DNA from: Chitinophagales bacterium
Lineage (GTDB): Bacteria > Bacteroidota > Bacteroidia > Chitinophagales > Saprospiraceae
DNA length: 64,000 nucleotides
Assembly (NCBI GenBank): GCA_017303475.1
Contig: JAFLBO010000012.1
Span: 62,001-126,000, forward strand
Direction: 5' to 3'
Shown here: piece by piece, positions 1-8,864 of the stretch
Layout of the letters: each line of letters opens with the position of its first letter
How positions within the stretch are numbered: position 1 is the first letter of the stretch
The notes under the pieces: model-generated
What the model was told of the DNA's origin: nothing
What the model saw: only the letters and a program-made list of their open reading frames with translations
The model's database searches: none
Made by a program: the position numbers and the translations under genes

Positions 1-19
1 AAGCCTAACCTTATGAAAA

Positions 20-1075
20 TCACTCTAATAAGGCGTATCTCTCCCAAAAGTCATGGAGGATTAAAGCATGTTTTTCTTCGGTTAAAAAATTAATACGAGG
101 GATTGATTGGACTTCGATACGGCAAAAATTAGTGCCATCTCCTTGACATAGGCGATCATTGAGGAAGTCATAAACCTTTAAGCCCGGCTCTGATGGCCCA
201 GGGAGAACAATACCAAAATTCCTGCTTTGGCTTTTAGTCTTTAATTTGAAAACAACCAAAAAACCAAGCATCTGCTTCGGAGCGCGTATAATGTTGATTC
301 CTAAATAATTATCTGGAAAATCATACCGTAGCCAAAATACCTTTCTAAGGATTTCCTCTTCTGGCTTTTTGAACTGCTCCCTGATCGCGTAGAGACCGGG
401 ATGGATGAGAAACCCATGTCCAAATGTGCCGAAAGCGAGAAGATATGCAATTCTAAGCAAAGCTACTTCGGCACGTCGCAACAGGTGTTCTTTTTCAACC
501 GTCATCCTGAAATTGAGTTTGACGGAATCTGACCCCGGTTTGTAATTCATTAAATCTTCATAGGACATTACCTCATACCGAGGCCTTTTCATCTTATTTA
601 AGAAATATTCAGCATGCTTTGGGTTAGATATTTTGGAGCTTAATTCGATCACCCACTTGGCAGAATCATCTATTGAAATTGTCCCGTTCATTTCCCGGCC
701 ATCCTTGCTAAAGGTTACCCTGGCCATTGAATTAGGAAGAAAATTTTTGAAATCCTCAACTTCCATAATGGAGAGGAGCGGCGCATCCAGCAGATGCCCC
801 GCCGTGGAATTGCAATTTTTACAGGTAAGCACCAAGGGTGTGCCACCCAATTTTTGAGGAGGTACATGTTCAACTGTAAGAGGGTTGGGATCGGTTTGGA
901 ACAGTGCCTTTTTCTCAAACAGGCCAAAACAAAGTGGGCATACATAACTATTAGGTACATCCGGCTCTATTCGGATCTCCGCCTCAAACTGATGAAGGTT
1001 TCTTTTGACAAATTCCAGGTTCCTGGAAAAGACGCCAAACACTTTGGCTCTTTGTTCTTCCGCACGTTTACTCAT
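20..1075 (-). CDS. HNH-endonuclease-like zinc-ribbon protein
   Basis: 351 aa. Residues 46-90 hold a compact HNH-type core: CPLC (C46, C49), then the EH pair E69-H70 in a VEHVPP context, then CKNCN (C85, C88, N89). The two CxxC pairs would bind structural zinc around a beta-beta-alpha-metal fold. The remaining ~260 residues show no domain I recognise and have no signal peptide or membrane segment, so the protein should be cytoplasmic. No methyltransferase, helicase or phage gene is adjacent, so a restriction or defence role is only inference. The gene is more AT-rich than the core genes further on. The start is the ATG at 1075. I am confident of the zinc-ribbon/HNH core and unsure of the substrate. 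Confidence 0.75.
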   Translation of the reverse strand: MSKRAEEQRAKVFGVFSRNLEFVKRNLHQFEAEIRIEPDVPNSYVCPLCFGLFEKKALFQTDPNPLTVEHVPPQKLGGTPLVLTCKNCNSTAGHLLDAPLLSIMEVEDFKNFLPNSMARVTFSKDGREMNGTISIDDSAKWVIELSSKISNPKHAEYFLNKMKRPRYEVMSYEDLMNYKPGSDSVKLNFRMTVEKEHLLRRAEVALLRIAYLLAFGTFGHGFLIHPGLYAIREQFKKPEEEILRKVFWLRYDFPDNYLGINIIRAPKQMLGFLVVFKLKTKSQSRNFGIVLPGPSEPGLKVYDFLNDRLCQGDGTNFCRIEVQSIPRINFLTEEKHALILHDFWERYALLE

Positions 1076-1233
1076 GTTAAAAATTTTGCTTATACTTAGC
1101 AGCTCATAGGATGCTCGCTGAGCACAAAAATATAAAAGATTTGTTCCACAGTTTAAGGAGAAAATGCCTTATAGCCTGGTTCCTTACAGATAGTGCGGTG
1201 CCTGTACCTGAAAATGGATCAAACACGCAAACG

Positions 1234-1521
1234 TCATGGAGTGCGAGGTTTTGTAAAAACGTCGGCGATACTGGCCCAGGTCAAGAATAAAATCGTCAGC
1301 ACTCCAATAGTCAGGTATTGTGGCAATTCCGCCATTTTCAACGCCTCCTGCGGGTTCACTACCAGATAGTAAAGGCAGGTAAATAAATTGGGCAGCCCCA
1401 TTGCAGCCATAGCGCAATTGCCCAGATCGGCCAGCTCGATTCGTTCCCCTTTCCATTTTTTATAGATGAGTGGAGCCAGGAAAAAGAATATCGCCAGTAA
1501 AACGGTCGCGGTATTTGTCAT
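1234..1521 (-). CDS. small integral membrane protein, unrecognised
   Basis: 95 aa. Three hydrophobic stretches are visible: about residues 5-20, 38-56 and 70-86, consistent with a three-helix inner-membrane protein. A basic KKWKGER follows the first helix. No catalytic or binding motif was recognised. The gene stands alone, with a 158 bp gap to the HNH gene downstream. A shadow frame overlaps it at 1184-1456, but only this frame gives a regular hydrophobic pattern. The function is unknown. Confidence 0.6.
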   Translation of the reverse strand: MTNTATVLLAIFFFLAPLIYKKWKGERIELADLGNCAMAAMGLPNLFTCLYYLVVNPQEALKMAELPQYLTIGVLTILFLTWASIADVFTKPRTP

Positions 1522-2118
1522 AGCACACAGGTTTTTAAGATTTGGGGTTGTTCACAAAAATGCAGTTGTTAGAGCGGAAGCGGAAAGGACAGCACCAGCG
1601 CCGCCGCCTTTTCCGTATTACCTGCTCGTTACCTCAAACTATCCCGCGAAAAATCCTAACCTTTCGGAAGAGGTCAAAAGCAGCCTTGCTTGAAGGTTTT
1701 TAACATTTTCTCATTTTTCATTCTCCCTACAAAGGTGGGATCTGGCCTCATTTGTTGAAACCAGTAGATTTGAAAAGTGGAACATTTTTGGTGCCACGTT
1801 TTCGCGTCTGTAGCAGGCTCATTAAGATAATAAATTTTTCTCATAATTCCAAATCCAACCTATGAAGAGTTTAGACAAGCCTTTGAAAAAAAAATTGTAT
1901 ATAGTAATTAATGCTAGAGCATGCTCCACAAAGGACTATGGAAGCCTCAAAACGCGGTAGGACACGAAAAGGGGTGTTGTCTCAAAATAGACCATTCTGT
2001 GCCAAAATATACTACTACCCCACCCTGTTTTCTCCTGAAAGCGTTAGGTTTACATTCTACTTTGATGCACTACAATATAAACTGACAAATGCTGAGCCGA
2101 CAAAGCTGACGGGTCGAA

Positions 2119-2166
2119 TTGCCTTAGTGACGGGTTGCCTTCGGAGTCACCCCGACACTAAGGCAA
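2119..2166. repeat. inverted repeat, GTCGGGGTGAC-core family
   Basis: Arms of 11 bp (TTGCCTTAGTG at 2119-2129 and CACTAAGGCAA at 2156-2166) pair perfectly around an interior containing GAGTCACCCCGACAC. That interior motif recurs in hairpins at 22181-22241 and 25799-25848, where the outer arms have unrelated sequence but are again self-complementary. Confidence 0.75.
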
Positions 2167-2197
2167 CCCTGATATTTAAAAAATAAAATCAAATAGC

Positions 2198-2230
2198 AGA
2201 ACCCCGACCCTAAACGGCCGGGGTTCTTTT
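2198..2230 (+). terminator. intrinsic terminator with no gene assigned upstream
   Basis: A perfect 9 bp stem (AGAACCCCG at 2198-2206, CGGGGTTCT at 2219-2227) with a 12 nt loop, followed by TTTT. It lies ~110 bp before the TonB receptor and would end a + strand transcript from the 1.5-2.2 kb region. Confidence 0.7.
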
Positions 2231-2335
2231 GTTATACCCAAATCAGGTTAAAAAAAACATAAATATCCAACTCAAAAACCAACCCAATTGCCATTTCACT
2301 CGTCCTTTGGCCATTCGTTTGAAACCCAATTCACT

Positions 2336-4741
2336 ATGCACACAAAACACTTAACCTACCCACCACTGAGGGCACTCCTGCTTTTACCCCTCCTTGTGGC
2401 TGCCTTATCGGCTTCGGCGCAAGACCGCTACACCATCAGCGGCACCGTGACCGACCAGGCCAGCGGCGAACACCTGATCGGGGCCACAGTGCGGGATTTG
2501 AAATCCGGCAAAGGCACCGTTACCAACACTTTCGGCTTCTACAGCCTGACGCTGCCTTCAGATTCTGCCCTGATTGCCGTTACCTACATCGGATACAAAC
2601 CAACTGGTTTCCGATTACTGTTGAACAGTAACGTGGAGCAAAACGTGGGGATGACCGACAATTCTACCCTCAAGGAAGTGGAAGTAGTGGCCCAACGCTA
2701 CGAACGCGTGGAAGAACGCGTACAAATGGGCCGGATCGACATTCCCATTCAGCAGATCAAAAACGTACCGGCCTTTTTGGGTGAAAAAGACGTGCTCAAG
2801 GCCTTGCAATTGCTGCCCGGCGTTTCCGGCGGCGGTGAAGGGCAAAGCGGCATTTACGTGCGCGGCGGTGGCCCGGATCAAAACCTGATTCTACTCGATG
2901 GCGTGCCTGTGTACAATGTATCTCACCTGTTCGGCTTTTTCTCTGTATTCAACCCGGATGCAGTGAAAGACGTTTCCCTCATCAAAGGTGGTTTTCCGGC
3001 ACGTTATGGCGGACGCCTGTCGTCGGTGATAGAAATCAACATGAAAGAGGGCAATGAAAACGAGTTTCACGGAGAAGGCACCATTGGTTTGGTGGCATCC
3101 AAACTCACCCTGGAGGGCCCGATCAAAAAAGGCAAGTCTTCGTTTATCGTATCCGGTCGCCGAACCTATATTGATATTCTGGCGCGTCCGCTCATCAAGG
3201 CCGGCTTTCGTTCAGAAGGTGGCGATGGCGTGGTGGGGTACTTTTTTGATGATATAAACGCCAAGGTAAACTACCGTTTTGGCAAAAAAGACCGGGTTTA
3301 TCTCAGTTTTTATACAGGGAAAGACAAGTTTTACTCAGATTTTGGGGAAAAAGACCCGGGGTTTGAAGACCGCTTCAAAGCCGGACTGGGCTGGGGCAAT
3401 ATCACTTCCGCTCTGCGCTGGAATCATATCTGGAGCCCCAAATTGTTTGCCAATACCACGCTCACCTACAGTCGCTACCGCTTCAATACCCAAACCGGTT
3501 TTGAAAGTCGCGACCTGGAAGGCGGGAAGGTTGTTTCGGAGGATAGGTTTGACCTGAATTATTTTTCCGGCATTGATGATGTAGCGGCCAAAATGGACTT
3601 CGATTTCCTGCCCAATCCGGAGCATTACATCCGTTTTGGGGCCAATGCCATCCTGCACACATTCCGGCCGGGCACGTTTAAATCCAGTTTTTACTCTTAT
3701 GAGGAAGGGTTTGACACCCTGAGCAACAGCGCCAATTACATTCAGGACAATGTACAAGCCACGGAATTTGCCGCTTATGCAGAAGACGACTGGAAAATCA
3801 ATAGTCAGTGGCGGGTCAACTACGGGCTGCACTTTTCTGGTTTTGCCCTCGCTGGCAAGCCCTATTTTTCCTTGCAACCCCGGTTAAACGCCCGTTACCT
3901 GTTCGGCAGAGGCTGGTCGGCAAAGGCAGGTTTCAGCACCATGCGCCAATACATTCACCTGCTCACCAACGAAACCATAGGTTTGCCCACCGATTTGTGG
4001 CTGCCAACCACCAAAAGGGTAAAACCACAGGATGCCTGGCAGGTTGCTGTCGGCACTGCCAAAACCCTGGGCAAGGACTACGAATTCAGCGTGGAACTGT
4101 ATTATAAGGAGATGAAAAACGTGATTGCGTTCAAGGAAGGCTCCAGTTTGTTGCAGTTTCAGGGCTGGGAAGACCGCGTATCGCAGGGCAACGGAACAGC
4201 GTATGGCGCCGAGTTTTTTGTGCAGAAAAAAACCGGGAAACTCAGCGGCTGGGTAGGCTACACCCTCTCCTGGGCCACCCGTCAGTTCGACGATATCAAT
4301 TTCGGCAAGGAATATCCGTACAAGTATGATCGCCGTCATGATTTTGAGATCACGGGGTCTTATCAGTTTACTAAAAGGTTTTCTATGTCGGGCAGCTGGG
4401 TGTATTCCACCGGGAACGCCGTAACCTTCGGCACCTCCAAATACCTGGGCCCCTCAGATTACTACTTCGGCAACTACCAGCAGATCATCAGCCACACCCC
4501 CGAGCGCAACAATTTCCGCATGCCGGCGTACAACCGCCTCGACATCGGGTTTGAGTTTACCAAACAAAAACGTCGCTACAAACGCACCTGGGCCTTTGGC
4601 GCATACAACGCCTACAACCGTAAAAACCCGTTCTTCCTGTTTACAGAAGACGAGGAAGTAAACGGAGAAAACCGAACAGTACTTAAAAAAGCGGCACTTT
4701 TCCCCATCATTCCTTACATCGCCTGGAGCTTTAAATTTTAA
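2336..4741 (+). CDS. TonB-dependent receptor with N-terminal carboxypeptidase-like domain
   Basis: Outer-membrane active transporter, 801 aa from the ATG at 2336. I prefer this start to the upstream in-frame TTG (2288) because it begins a clean signal peptide: basic MHTKH, a leucine-rich core, and ASAQ before cleavage at about residue 29. Order: CarboxypepD_reg-like domain (about 32-115, ISGTVTDQASGEHLIGATV), plug domain (about 125-235, with VYVRGG-type IYVRGGGPDQNLILLDGVP and the PARYGGRLSSVIEI edge), then a ~560-residue beta-barrel ending in aromatic SFKF. The DUF4249 lipoprotein starts 3 bp downstream, so the two are surely one operon. The ligand is not evident. It differs from classical SusC, which is longer and pairs with SusD. 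Confidence 0.95.
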   Translation: MHTKHLTYPPLRALLLLPLLVAALSASAQDRYTISGTVTDQASGEHLIGATVRDLKSGKGTVTNTFGFYSLTLPSDSALIAVTYIGYKPTGFRLLLNSNVEQNVGMTDNSTLKEVEVVAQRYERVEERVQMGRIDIPIQQIKNVPAFLGEKDVLKALQLLPGVSGGGEGQSGIYVRGGGPDQNLILLDGVPVYNVSHLFGFFSVFNPDAVKDVSLIKGGFPARYGGRLSSVIEINMKEGNENEFHGEGTIGLVASKLTLEGPIKKGKSSFIVSGRRTYIDILARPLIKAGFRSEGGDGVVGYFFDDINAKVNYRFGKKDRVYLSFYTGKDKFYSDFGEKDPGFEDRFKAGLGWGNITSALRWNHIWSPKLFANTTLTYSRYRFNTQTGFESRDLEGGKVVSEDRFDLNYFSGIDDVAAKMDFDFLPNPEHYIRFGANAILHTFRPGTFKSSFYSYEEGFDTLSNSANYIQDNVQATEFAAYAEDDWKINSQWRVNYGLHFSGFALAGKPYFSLQPRLNARYLFGRGWSAKAGFSTMRQYIHLLTNETIGLPTDLWLPTTKRVKPQDAWQVAVGTAKTLGKDYEFSVELYYKEMKNVIAFKEGSSLLQFQGWEDRVSQGNGTAYGAEFFVQKKTGKLSGWVGYTLSWATRQFDDINFGKEYPYKYDRRHDFEITGSYQFTKRFSMSGSWVYSTGNAVTFGTSKYLGPSDYYFGNYQQIISHTPERNNFRMPAYNRLDIGFEFTKQKRRYKRTWAFGAYNAYNRKNPFFLFTEDEEVNGENRTVLKKAALFPIIPYIAWSFKF

Positions 4742-4744
4742 ATC

Positions 4745-5659
4745 ATGAAAAATATTCTCATCATACTTTGCCTGAGCTCCATCGCACTTACGTCTTGCGA
4801 GAGCTTTTTCAGCCAAACGGTGGAAATTGATCCGCCGGCATACGACAAACAATTATCCCTTCACCTAAGCCTCACCGATCGGGATACGGCGGTGGGTTTT
4901 CTGCTGAGTCGCAACTACGGTATCCTGGAATACGTAAACGATGTGGAGCAATACTACGTCAAAGGCGGCGCCGTACAGATCCTGAAAAACGGACAACCCT
5001 GGATGGCTCTGCAGCCGTCGGGTAACGACAGTTCTTATTACTTTACCGGGAATCTGCCGGAGCCATTCCAGATTGGGCAGACGTATGAATTGCGCGCCAC
5101 GCACCCGGATTTTCCGGAGGTTAAGGCCACACAGGTAGTTCCCGGCGATTTCCAGGCAGACTCTGCGCGGATCAAACGCCAGGCTGTATCAGGACCCTTT
5201 GGCGATGTGTACGATCTGGTTGAGGTGTACCTGAAAGATCCTGCAGGGGTGAAAAACTATTATGAAATAAGCCTTTATGGCATCTATTATCAAATAGTAC
5301 AAAACCCAAACACCAATGAGTTCGACACCCTGGGCGTCAGCTATTTTCCTGTTTACGCAGAGCAATTCTCAGATCCGGCAGTTCAGGAAGGATTCGAAGG
5401 CGGCGCTTTGTTCAGCGATCAGTTTTTTGACGGGCAGACGTATAAGTTTCAGGCCCAGGTGTATTTCAATGGCAATGCACCGTATTTGATCCGTATCAAG
5501 AATATTACGGAAGACTACTACAAATGGTCAAGATCCTATCTGGATAAGAGAAATTCAGAGGAAAATTTCCTGGCAGAGCCTGTTTCAGTATTCCATAATC
5601 TGGAAAACGGGCTGGGGATATTTACGATAGCAAAGGAGAGAGTGCTTATTGCGCAGTAG
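4745..5659 (+). CDS. DUF4249-family lipoprotein
   Basis: 304 aa. The N-terminus MKNILIILCLSSIALTSC carries a lipobox (LTSC, Cys18), so it is a lipoprotein, probably surface-exposed. The body is beta-rich with DUF4249-type features: YELRATHPDFPEVKATQVVP near the middle and a C-terminal SRSYLDKRNSEENFLAEP followed by NGLGIF. DUF4249 proteins are typically encoded just after TonB receptors that carry a carboxypeptidase-like domain, as here (3 bp gap). They probably act as an accessory binding lid or extracellular module, by analogy with SusD. The stop codon is followed directly by TTTGAGGGGTTTGATGG repeats. Confidence 0.88.
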   Translation: MKNILIILCLSSIALTSCESFFSQTVEIDPPAYDKQLSLHLSLTDRDTAVGFLLSRNYGILEYVNDVEQYYVKGGAVQILKNGQPWMALQPSGNDSSYYFTGNLPEPFQIGQTYELRATHPDFPEVKATQVVPGDFQADSARIKRQAVSGPFGDVYDLVEVYLKDPAGVKNYYEISLYGIYYQIVQNPNTNEFDTLGVSYFPVYAEQFSDPAVQEGFEGGALFSDQFFDGQTYKFQAQVYFNGNAPYLIRIKNITEDYYKWSRSYLDKRNSEENFLAEPVSVFHNLENGLGIFTIAKERVLIAQ

Positions 5660-5690
5660 TGCAGGTTTGAGGGGTTTGATGGGGTTTGAT

Positions 5691-6247
5691 GGCTATCGAT
5701 TACCCACAAATCAGGAGGCCTGGCTCCCAACCAATCCCCTGCCCAGGGCCCCGCCGTCTGCGAGGCAAGCCCGACCGAAGGGGATGTTCCCGACGTAAGG
5801 AGGGAGCGCCTTCTTTTTAACCGGCGGTATAGCACGATGATGCAAAAAAAGACGGTCCGCGGTTAAAAAGCAGCGCAATCCCCGCAGGTCGTTGGCTTTG
5901 CCGGAAAGACTGCCTTTTTTCTTTTGGTTACTTTTCTTTTTGGGCAAGCAAAAAGAAAAGTAACAATGCCAAACAGATGAACTAATGTCAAACAACCTAT
6001 CATGATTAGCCATTTAATTCATCGTTCCTTGAATACAAGCAGGAAAGTTATTCTTCCAAAATGCATTGAAAATGTGATGTTTTGCAAAGAAGATAGATGT
6101 AATGAGTGGGGGATTCCTGGCCACTCGTTGAAACGAGTGGTTACAAGATTTTAGATGTGGTTCGTGCTGATTTAAGCTGTTCACTGTAATTCCCCTTTTC
6201 TTATGTCATACCTAAAAAAGGCAAAACTTGTGGGTAATCGATAGTCC
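5691..6247. repeat. 557 bp non-coding element with 19 bp terminal inverted repeats
   Basis: The left end GGCTATCGATTACCCACAA (5691-5709) and the right end around 6228-6247 are reverse complements at 18 of 19 positions. Inside lies a GC-rich block (CCCGACGTAAGGAGGGAGCG at 5789-5808), a perfect 16 bp-arm hairpin at 5927-5964 (GTTACTTTTCTTTTTG and its complement around GGCAAG, arms counted inclusively), and a smaller palindrome CCACTCGTTGAAACGAGTGG near 6121-6140. No ORF with family features is present and no target-site duplication is evident. It fills the 734 bp gap between the DUF4249 and universal stress genes. It looks like a MITE or interspersed repeat. Confidence 0.6.
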
Positions 6248-6337
6248 TTTAGGGCGGGGCAATTCTAACATCATTTGCCAAATTAAACAGGAGTACCCTT
6301 TCTAATTAAATATCACTTTACAGGATAATACAGGTCA

Positions 6338-6368
6338 TTTTCGGATCTTTTTACGGCAAATACTTTTG
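6338..6368 (+). promoter_or_regulatory. candidate promoter of the universal stress gene
   Basis: TACTTTTG at 6361-6368 fits the Bacteroidota -7 element TAnnTTTG. Nineteen bases upstream is TTTT (6338-6341), one mismatch from the -33 TTTG. The predicted start of transcription is ~20 nt before the ATG. Confidence 0.55.
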
Positions 6369-6393
6369 TATCGAAACTACACCGAACAAAAGC

Positions 6394-7233
6394 ATGGCCA
6401 AAATTCTTGTCACCACTGATCTCTCCATCAGTTCCAAAGCAGGTTTGCGTTTTGCCTTGCAGTTGGCTAGTCAGCAGGAAACCGAACTGATATTTTTCCA
6501 TTGTTTTCAGGCGCTGATTCCCACCACAGTTCATCAGGGCAGGATAGAAACTGCGCTTAAACGGCAAACCAAAAGTACACTGGCTAAATTGGAAAAATTT
6601 GTAGCCGGGGTGCTTCGAAACGCCCGTTTCCGCCCCGCCAGGTACCGTTGCGCTGTTTTGGAAGATTTGAGTCCGGAAAGCGCCATTCAGCAATATGCCC
6701 GCGAAAACCAGGTAGATTACATCTGCATCAGTACCCGCGGCGCGGGTCAGCTATTGAAACTGATTGGCACCAATACCAGCAAGATCATTGAAAAATCCAA
6801 CATCCCGGTCCTAGTTGTGCCGCACACCTACCGATCCAAAAAAGTAGAAAATCTGCTGTATGCTTCTGACCTGGAAGAGGTGGAAAAAGAACTGAATGTA
6901 GTTTGCCGAACTGCTCATGCAATACAGGCACAGGTGGATCTTGCGCATTTCTATTATTCCCCCGACGAGCAATCAATGGCCCGAACCCAATGGCCTGTCT
7001 GGAAAAAACGATTCATGTCTTTGAGGCATTTGCGACTTGAACCACACGATATGGACAATGATTTTGCCCATCAGATGGAACAGGTAGTGCAAAAGCTCAA
7101 ACCCGGACTGGTGGTGTTTTTTACCCACCCTAAAACCACCTGGTTCGATAAATGGTTTAGTCCCAACCGCTCCGAATCGTTTTCTTACATCACCAAAGTG
7201 CCTATGCTGGTTTATCGAAAAGGAGCCAAATAA
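6394..7233 (+). CDS. tandem-domain universal stress protein (UspA family)
   Basis: 279 aa, two Usp domains. Domain 1 (about 1-147) starts MAKILVTTDLS and ends with the nucleotide-binding strand-loop signature: GAGQLLKLIGTNTSKIIEKS followed by NIPVLVVP. Domain 2 (about 150-279) starts ENLLYASDL and ends VPMLVYRKG but lacks the glycine-rich loop, so it has probably lost ATP binding. These are cytoplasmic stress-adaptation proteins; the specific role is unknown. A good promoter lies just upstream, and the NRDE gene follows after 26 bp on the same strand, so co-transcription is possible. Confidence 0.9.
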   Translation: MAKILVTTDLSISSKAGLRFALQLASQQETELIFFHCFQALIPTTVHQGRIETALKRQTKSTLAKLEKFVAGVLRNARFRPARYRCAVLEDLSPESAIQQYARENQVDYICISTRGAGQLLKLIGTNTSKIIEKSNIPVLVVPHTYRSKKVENLLYASDLEEVEKELNVVCRTAHAIQAQVDLAHFYYSPDEQSMARTQWPVWKKRFMSLRHLRLEPHDMDNDFAHQMEQVVQKLKPGLVVFFTHPKTTWFDKWFSPNRSESFSYITKVPMLVYRKGAK

Positions 7234-7259
7234 AGTGATTCTTTCCTGATCTTTGCCGC

Positions 7260-8003
7260 ATGTGTACAGTGAGTTATCTACCTCGTCCGGCCGGGTTTAT
7301 CCTGACGCATAACCGGGACGAGGCGCCTTCCAGATCCCCTCAACGCATTGTGCGTGAAAGCAAGCCAGACGGTCAGCCCCTTTTGTTTCCCAGAGACACC
7401 CAGGCTGGAGGCACCTGGATTGCTGTTTCCAGAGTCGGCCGAACGGCCTGTTTGCTGAATGGCGCCTTTGTTTTGCACAAACGGCAACTACCATACCGCA
7501 GGAGCAGAGGACTGCTATTGCTCGATTTTTTTGACTGGTCCAACCCTGATGAGTTTTTCACGCAATACGATCTGGACAATATTGAGCCTTTTACTTTTCT
7601 ATACTTTGAGCACGCCCCGGGCAACCACAGTAAACCCCGGCGCATCCTGGAATTACGTTGGGACGGCGAACAAAGGCATCTGAAAAACCTGGATCCGGCT
7701 CAGGCCCATTTTTGGTGCTCCGCTACCTTGTATCCAGCCGAAATGCAGACAAAAAGGGCCGCAGTTTTTCAGAAATGGCTAGACCAATACGCACCCATTG
7801 AACAATGCCCAAGGCCCCCCGTTTTACACCTGCACAAAACAGGTAGCGTTGGAGATCCGGAGTACGATTTTGTGATGAACAGGGCGGGCAGAGTGCAAAC
7901 CGTTAGTATCACACAAATTACCGTACATGAAAAAACCGCCCGCATGCGCTACCTGGATCTGCTGGAAAAAAAAGAGAGCGAACGGCGGCTAACATTGGGT
8001 TAA
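7260..8003 (+). CDS. NRDE-family protein (TANGO2-like)
   Basis: 247 aa. It begins MCTVSYLP with the family's Cys2, then has FILTHNRDE (about residues 13-21), which names the family, and the downstream GGTWIAVSRVGRTACLLNG pattern. NRDE/TANGO2 proteins have an Ntn-hydrolase-like fold. In eukaryotes they are linked to Golgi organisation and haem handling, but the bacterial role is unknown. The start at 7260 is fixed by the conserved MC terminus. It lies 26 bp after the universal stress gene. The 230 bp after it are AT-rich, with no gene before the small T9SS protein. Confidence 0.88.
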   Translation: MCTVSYLPRPAGFILTHNRDEAPSRSPQRIVRESKPDGQPLLFPRDTQAGGTWIAVSRVGRTACLLNGAFVLHKRQLPYRRSRGLLLLDFFDWSNPDEFFTQYDLDNIEPFTFLYFEHAPGNHSKPRRILELRWDGEQRHLKNLDPAQAHFWCSATLYPAEMQTKRAAVFQKWLDQYAPIEQCPRPPVLHLHKTGSVGDPEYDFVMNRAGRVQTVSITQITVHEKTARMRYLDLLEKKESERRLTLG

Positions 8004-8233
8004 CGGAGGCATTACGGTGTGAACAGGTTGTAAACTTTTCAAATTATTGTGTACCGTTCGTTAAATCTTTGCAAACTAACCAAAGAAAATTTTGGACGAT
8101 ACATAGAATCACTCTATTTTGCAGGCAAATTCTTCTTTCTAATCTCTCAACCTGAACATTATCGAGCCAATTCTCTACCGTTAAAGACCCTTTTTTCTGT
8201 CATAGATGCGGCCTAAACCTGAATTTGTTACGC

Positions 8234-8539
8234 ATGAAACAACCCTTACTCGTTTTTATTTTCCTGCTGGCCGCAATTGCCCTTAGGGCTCAAAATTCCC
8301 CCAGACCAGAACTTTCCGTTTACCCGAATCCTACCACAGAATTTGTATCTGTTCAAGACCAGGCTGATGCCGTAGGTCAGTTGAACGTGTTCAATATTCT
8401 GGGTAAAAAGGTAAAAACCTTTGAAGCCTCCAAAGGTGAACACTATTTTATGGGCGACCTTCCCAAAGGAGTGTACCTCGTGCAACTGGTTGGCAAAAAC
8501 AAACAGGTGCTCAAATCGCAAAAAGTAGAGAAACGCTAA
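8234..8539 (+). CDS. minimal T9SS type A sorting-domain protein
   Basis: 101 aa from the ATG at 8234 (the in-frame TTG at 8225 is less likely). A signal peptide (MKQPLLVFIFLLAAIALRAQ) is followed almost at once by a complete type A T9SS C-terminal domain: LSVYPNPTTEFVSV, LNVFNILGKKV, LPKGVYLVQLVG and a terminal KVEKR. There is essentially no cargo domain; only about five residues separate the signal peptide from the sorting domain. The gene is monocistronic with its own strong terminator. It could be a decoy or capacity buffer for the T9SS sortase, a surface peptide, or the remnant of a larger exported protein. No function is established. Confidence 0.85.
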   Translation: MKQPLLVFIFLLAAIALRAQNSPRPELSVYPNPTTEFVSVQDQADAVGQLNVFNILGKKVKTFEASKGEHYFMGDLPKGVYLVQLVGKNKQVLKSQKVEKR

Positions 8540-8601
8540 ACTGAAACGAGTAGGGAAAGAGATTAGAAAAAACACCACCCAAAACCAGAAAACTATCCTT
8601 T

Positions 8602-8646
8602 AAAGCAGCGACTCCCCGGATATTTTCCTGGAGTCGCTGCTTTTTT
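8602..8646 (+). terminator. intrinsic terminator after the small T9SS protein
   Basis: A perfect stem AAAGCAGCGACTCC (8602-8615) pairs with GGAGTCGCTGCTTT (from 8630), then a T run. It begins ~60 bp after the stop codon. Apart from this hairpin and the repeat at 8782-8815, the 325 bp gap to rnr holds nothing recognisable. Confidence 0.85.
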
Positions 8647-8781
8647 ATACGTTCTAAAAACCAAAAACTTTGCAGGCCCGGTAACTTTTTACCAAATTCT
8701 GCGTTAATACTGTAACTTCAGGCGTTGATCCTGCTCACCTCATCGCAACGCCCAGGCCTCAAAACCAATTTCCCTTTGTTT

Positions 8782-8815
8782 TGCGTACTTGGCGTACTTT
8801 GCGGTGAATTTCACC
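8782..8815. repeat. GCGTACTT-GCGGTGA repeat before rnr
   Basis: TGCGTACTTGGCGTACTTTG followed by CGGTGAATTTCACC. It is the same word set as one arm of the hairpin at 25848-25912 and belongs to the CACCGCTAAG/GCGCAAAG interspersed family of this window. Confidence 0.6.
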
Positions 8816-8864
8816 CAAAACCTCTCATTTTTTAATCCGCGGAGCAATCCGCTTAGTAAAAACG

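Larger units (their letters stand above)
1522..2335. other. gene-poor intergenic stretch
   Basis: No convincing protein gene in 814 bp. A 32-codon ORF (ATG at 1862, + strand, lysine-rich start MKSLDKPLKKK) and a 91-codon frame at 1911-2186 are present, but neither has a family signature. The stretch ends in an inverted repeat (2119-2166) and a strong + strand terminator (2198-2230). The terminator has no obvious gene upstream of it, so an unannotated transcript is possible. Confidence 0.5.

Noticed and set aside
1911..2186. 91-codon ORF before the first TonB receptor
   Set aside because: Composition is unlike a protein of this genome; it reads through an inverted repeat and has no family features.
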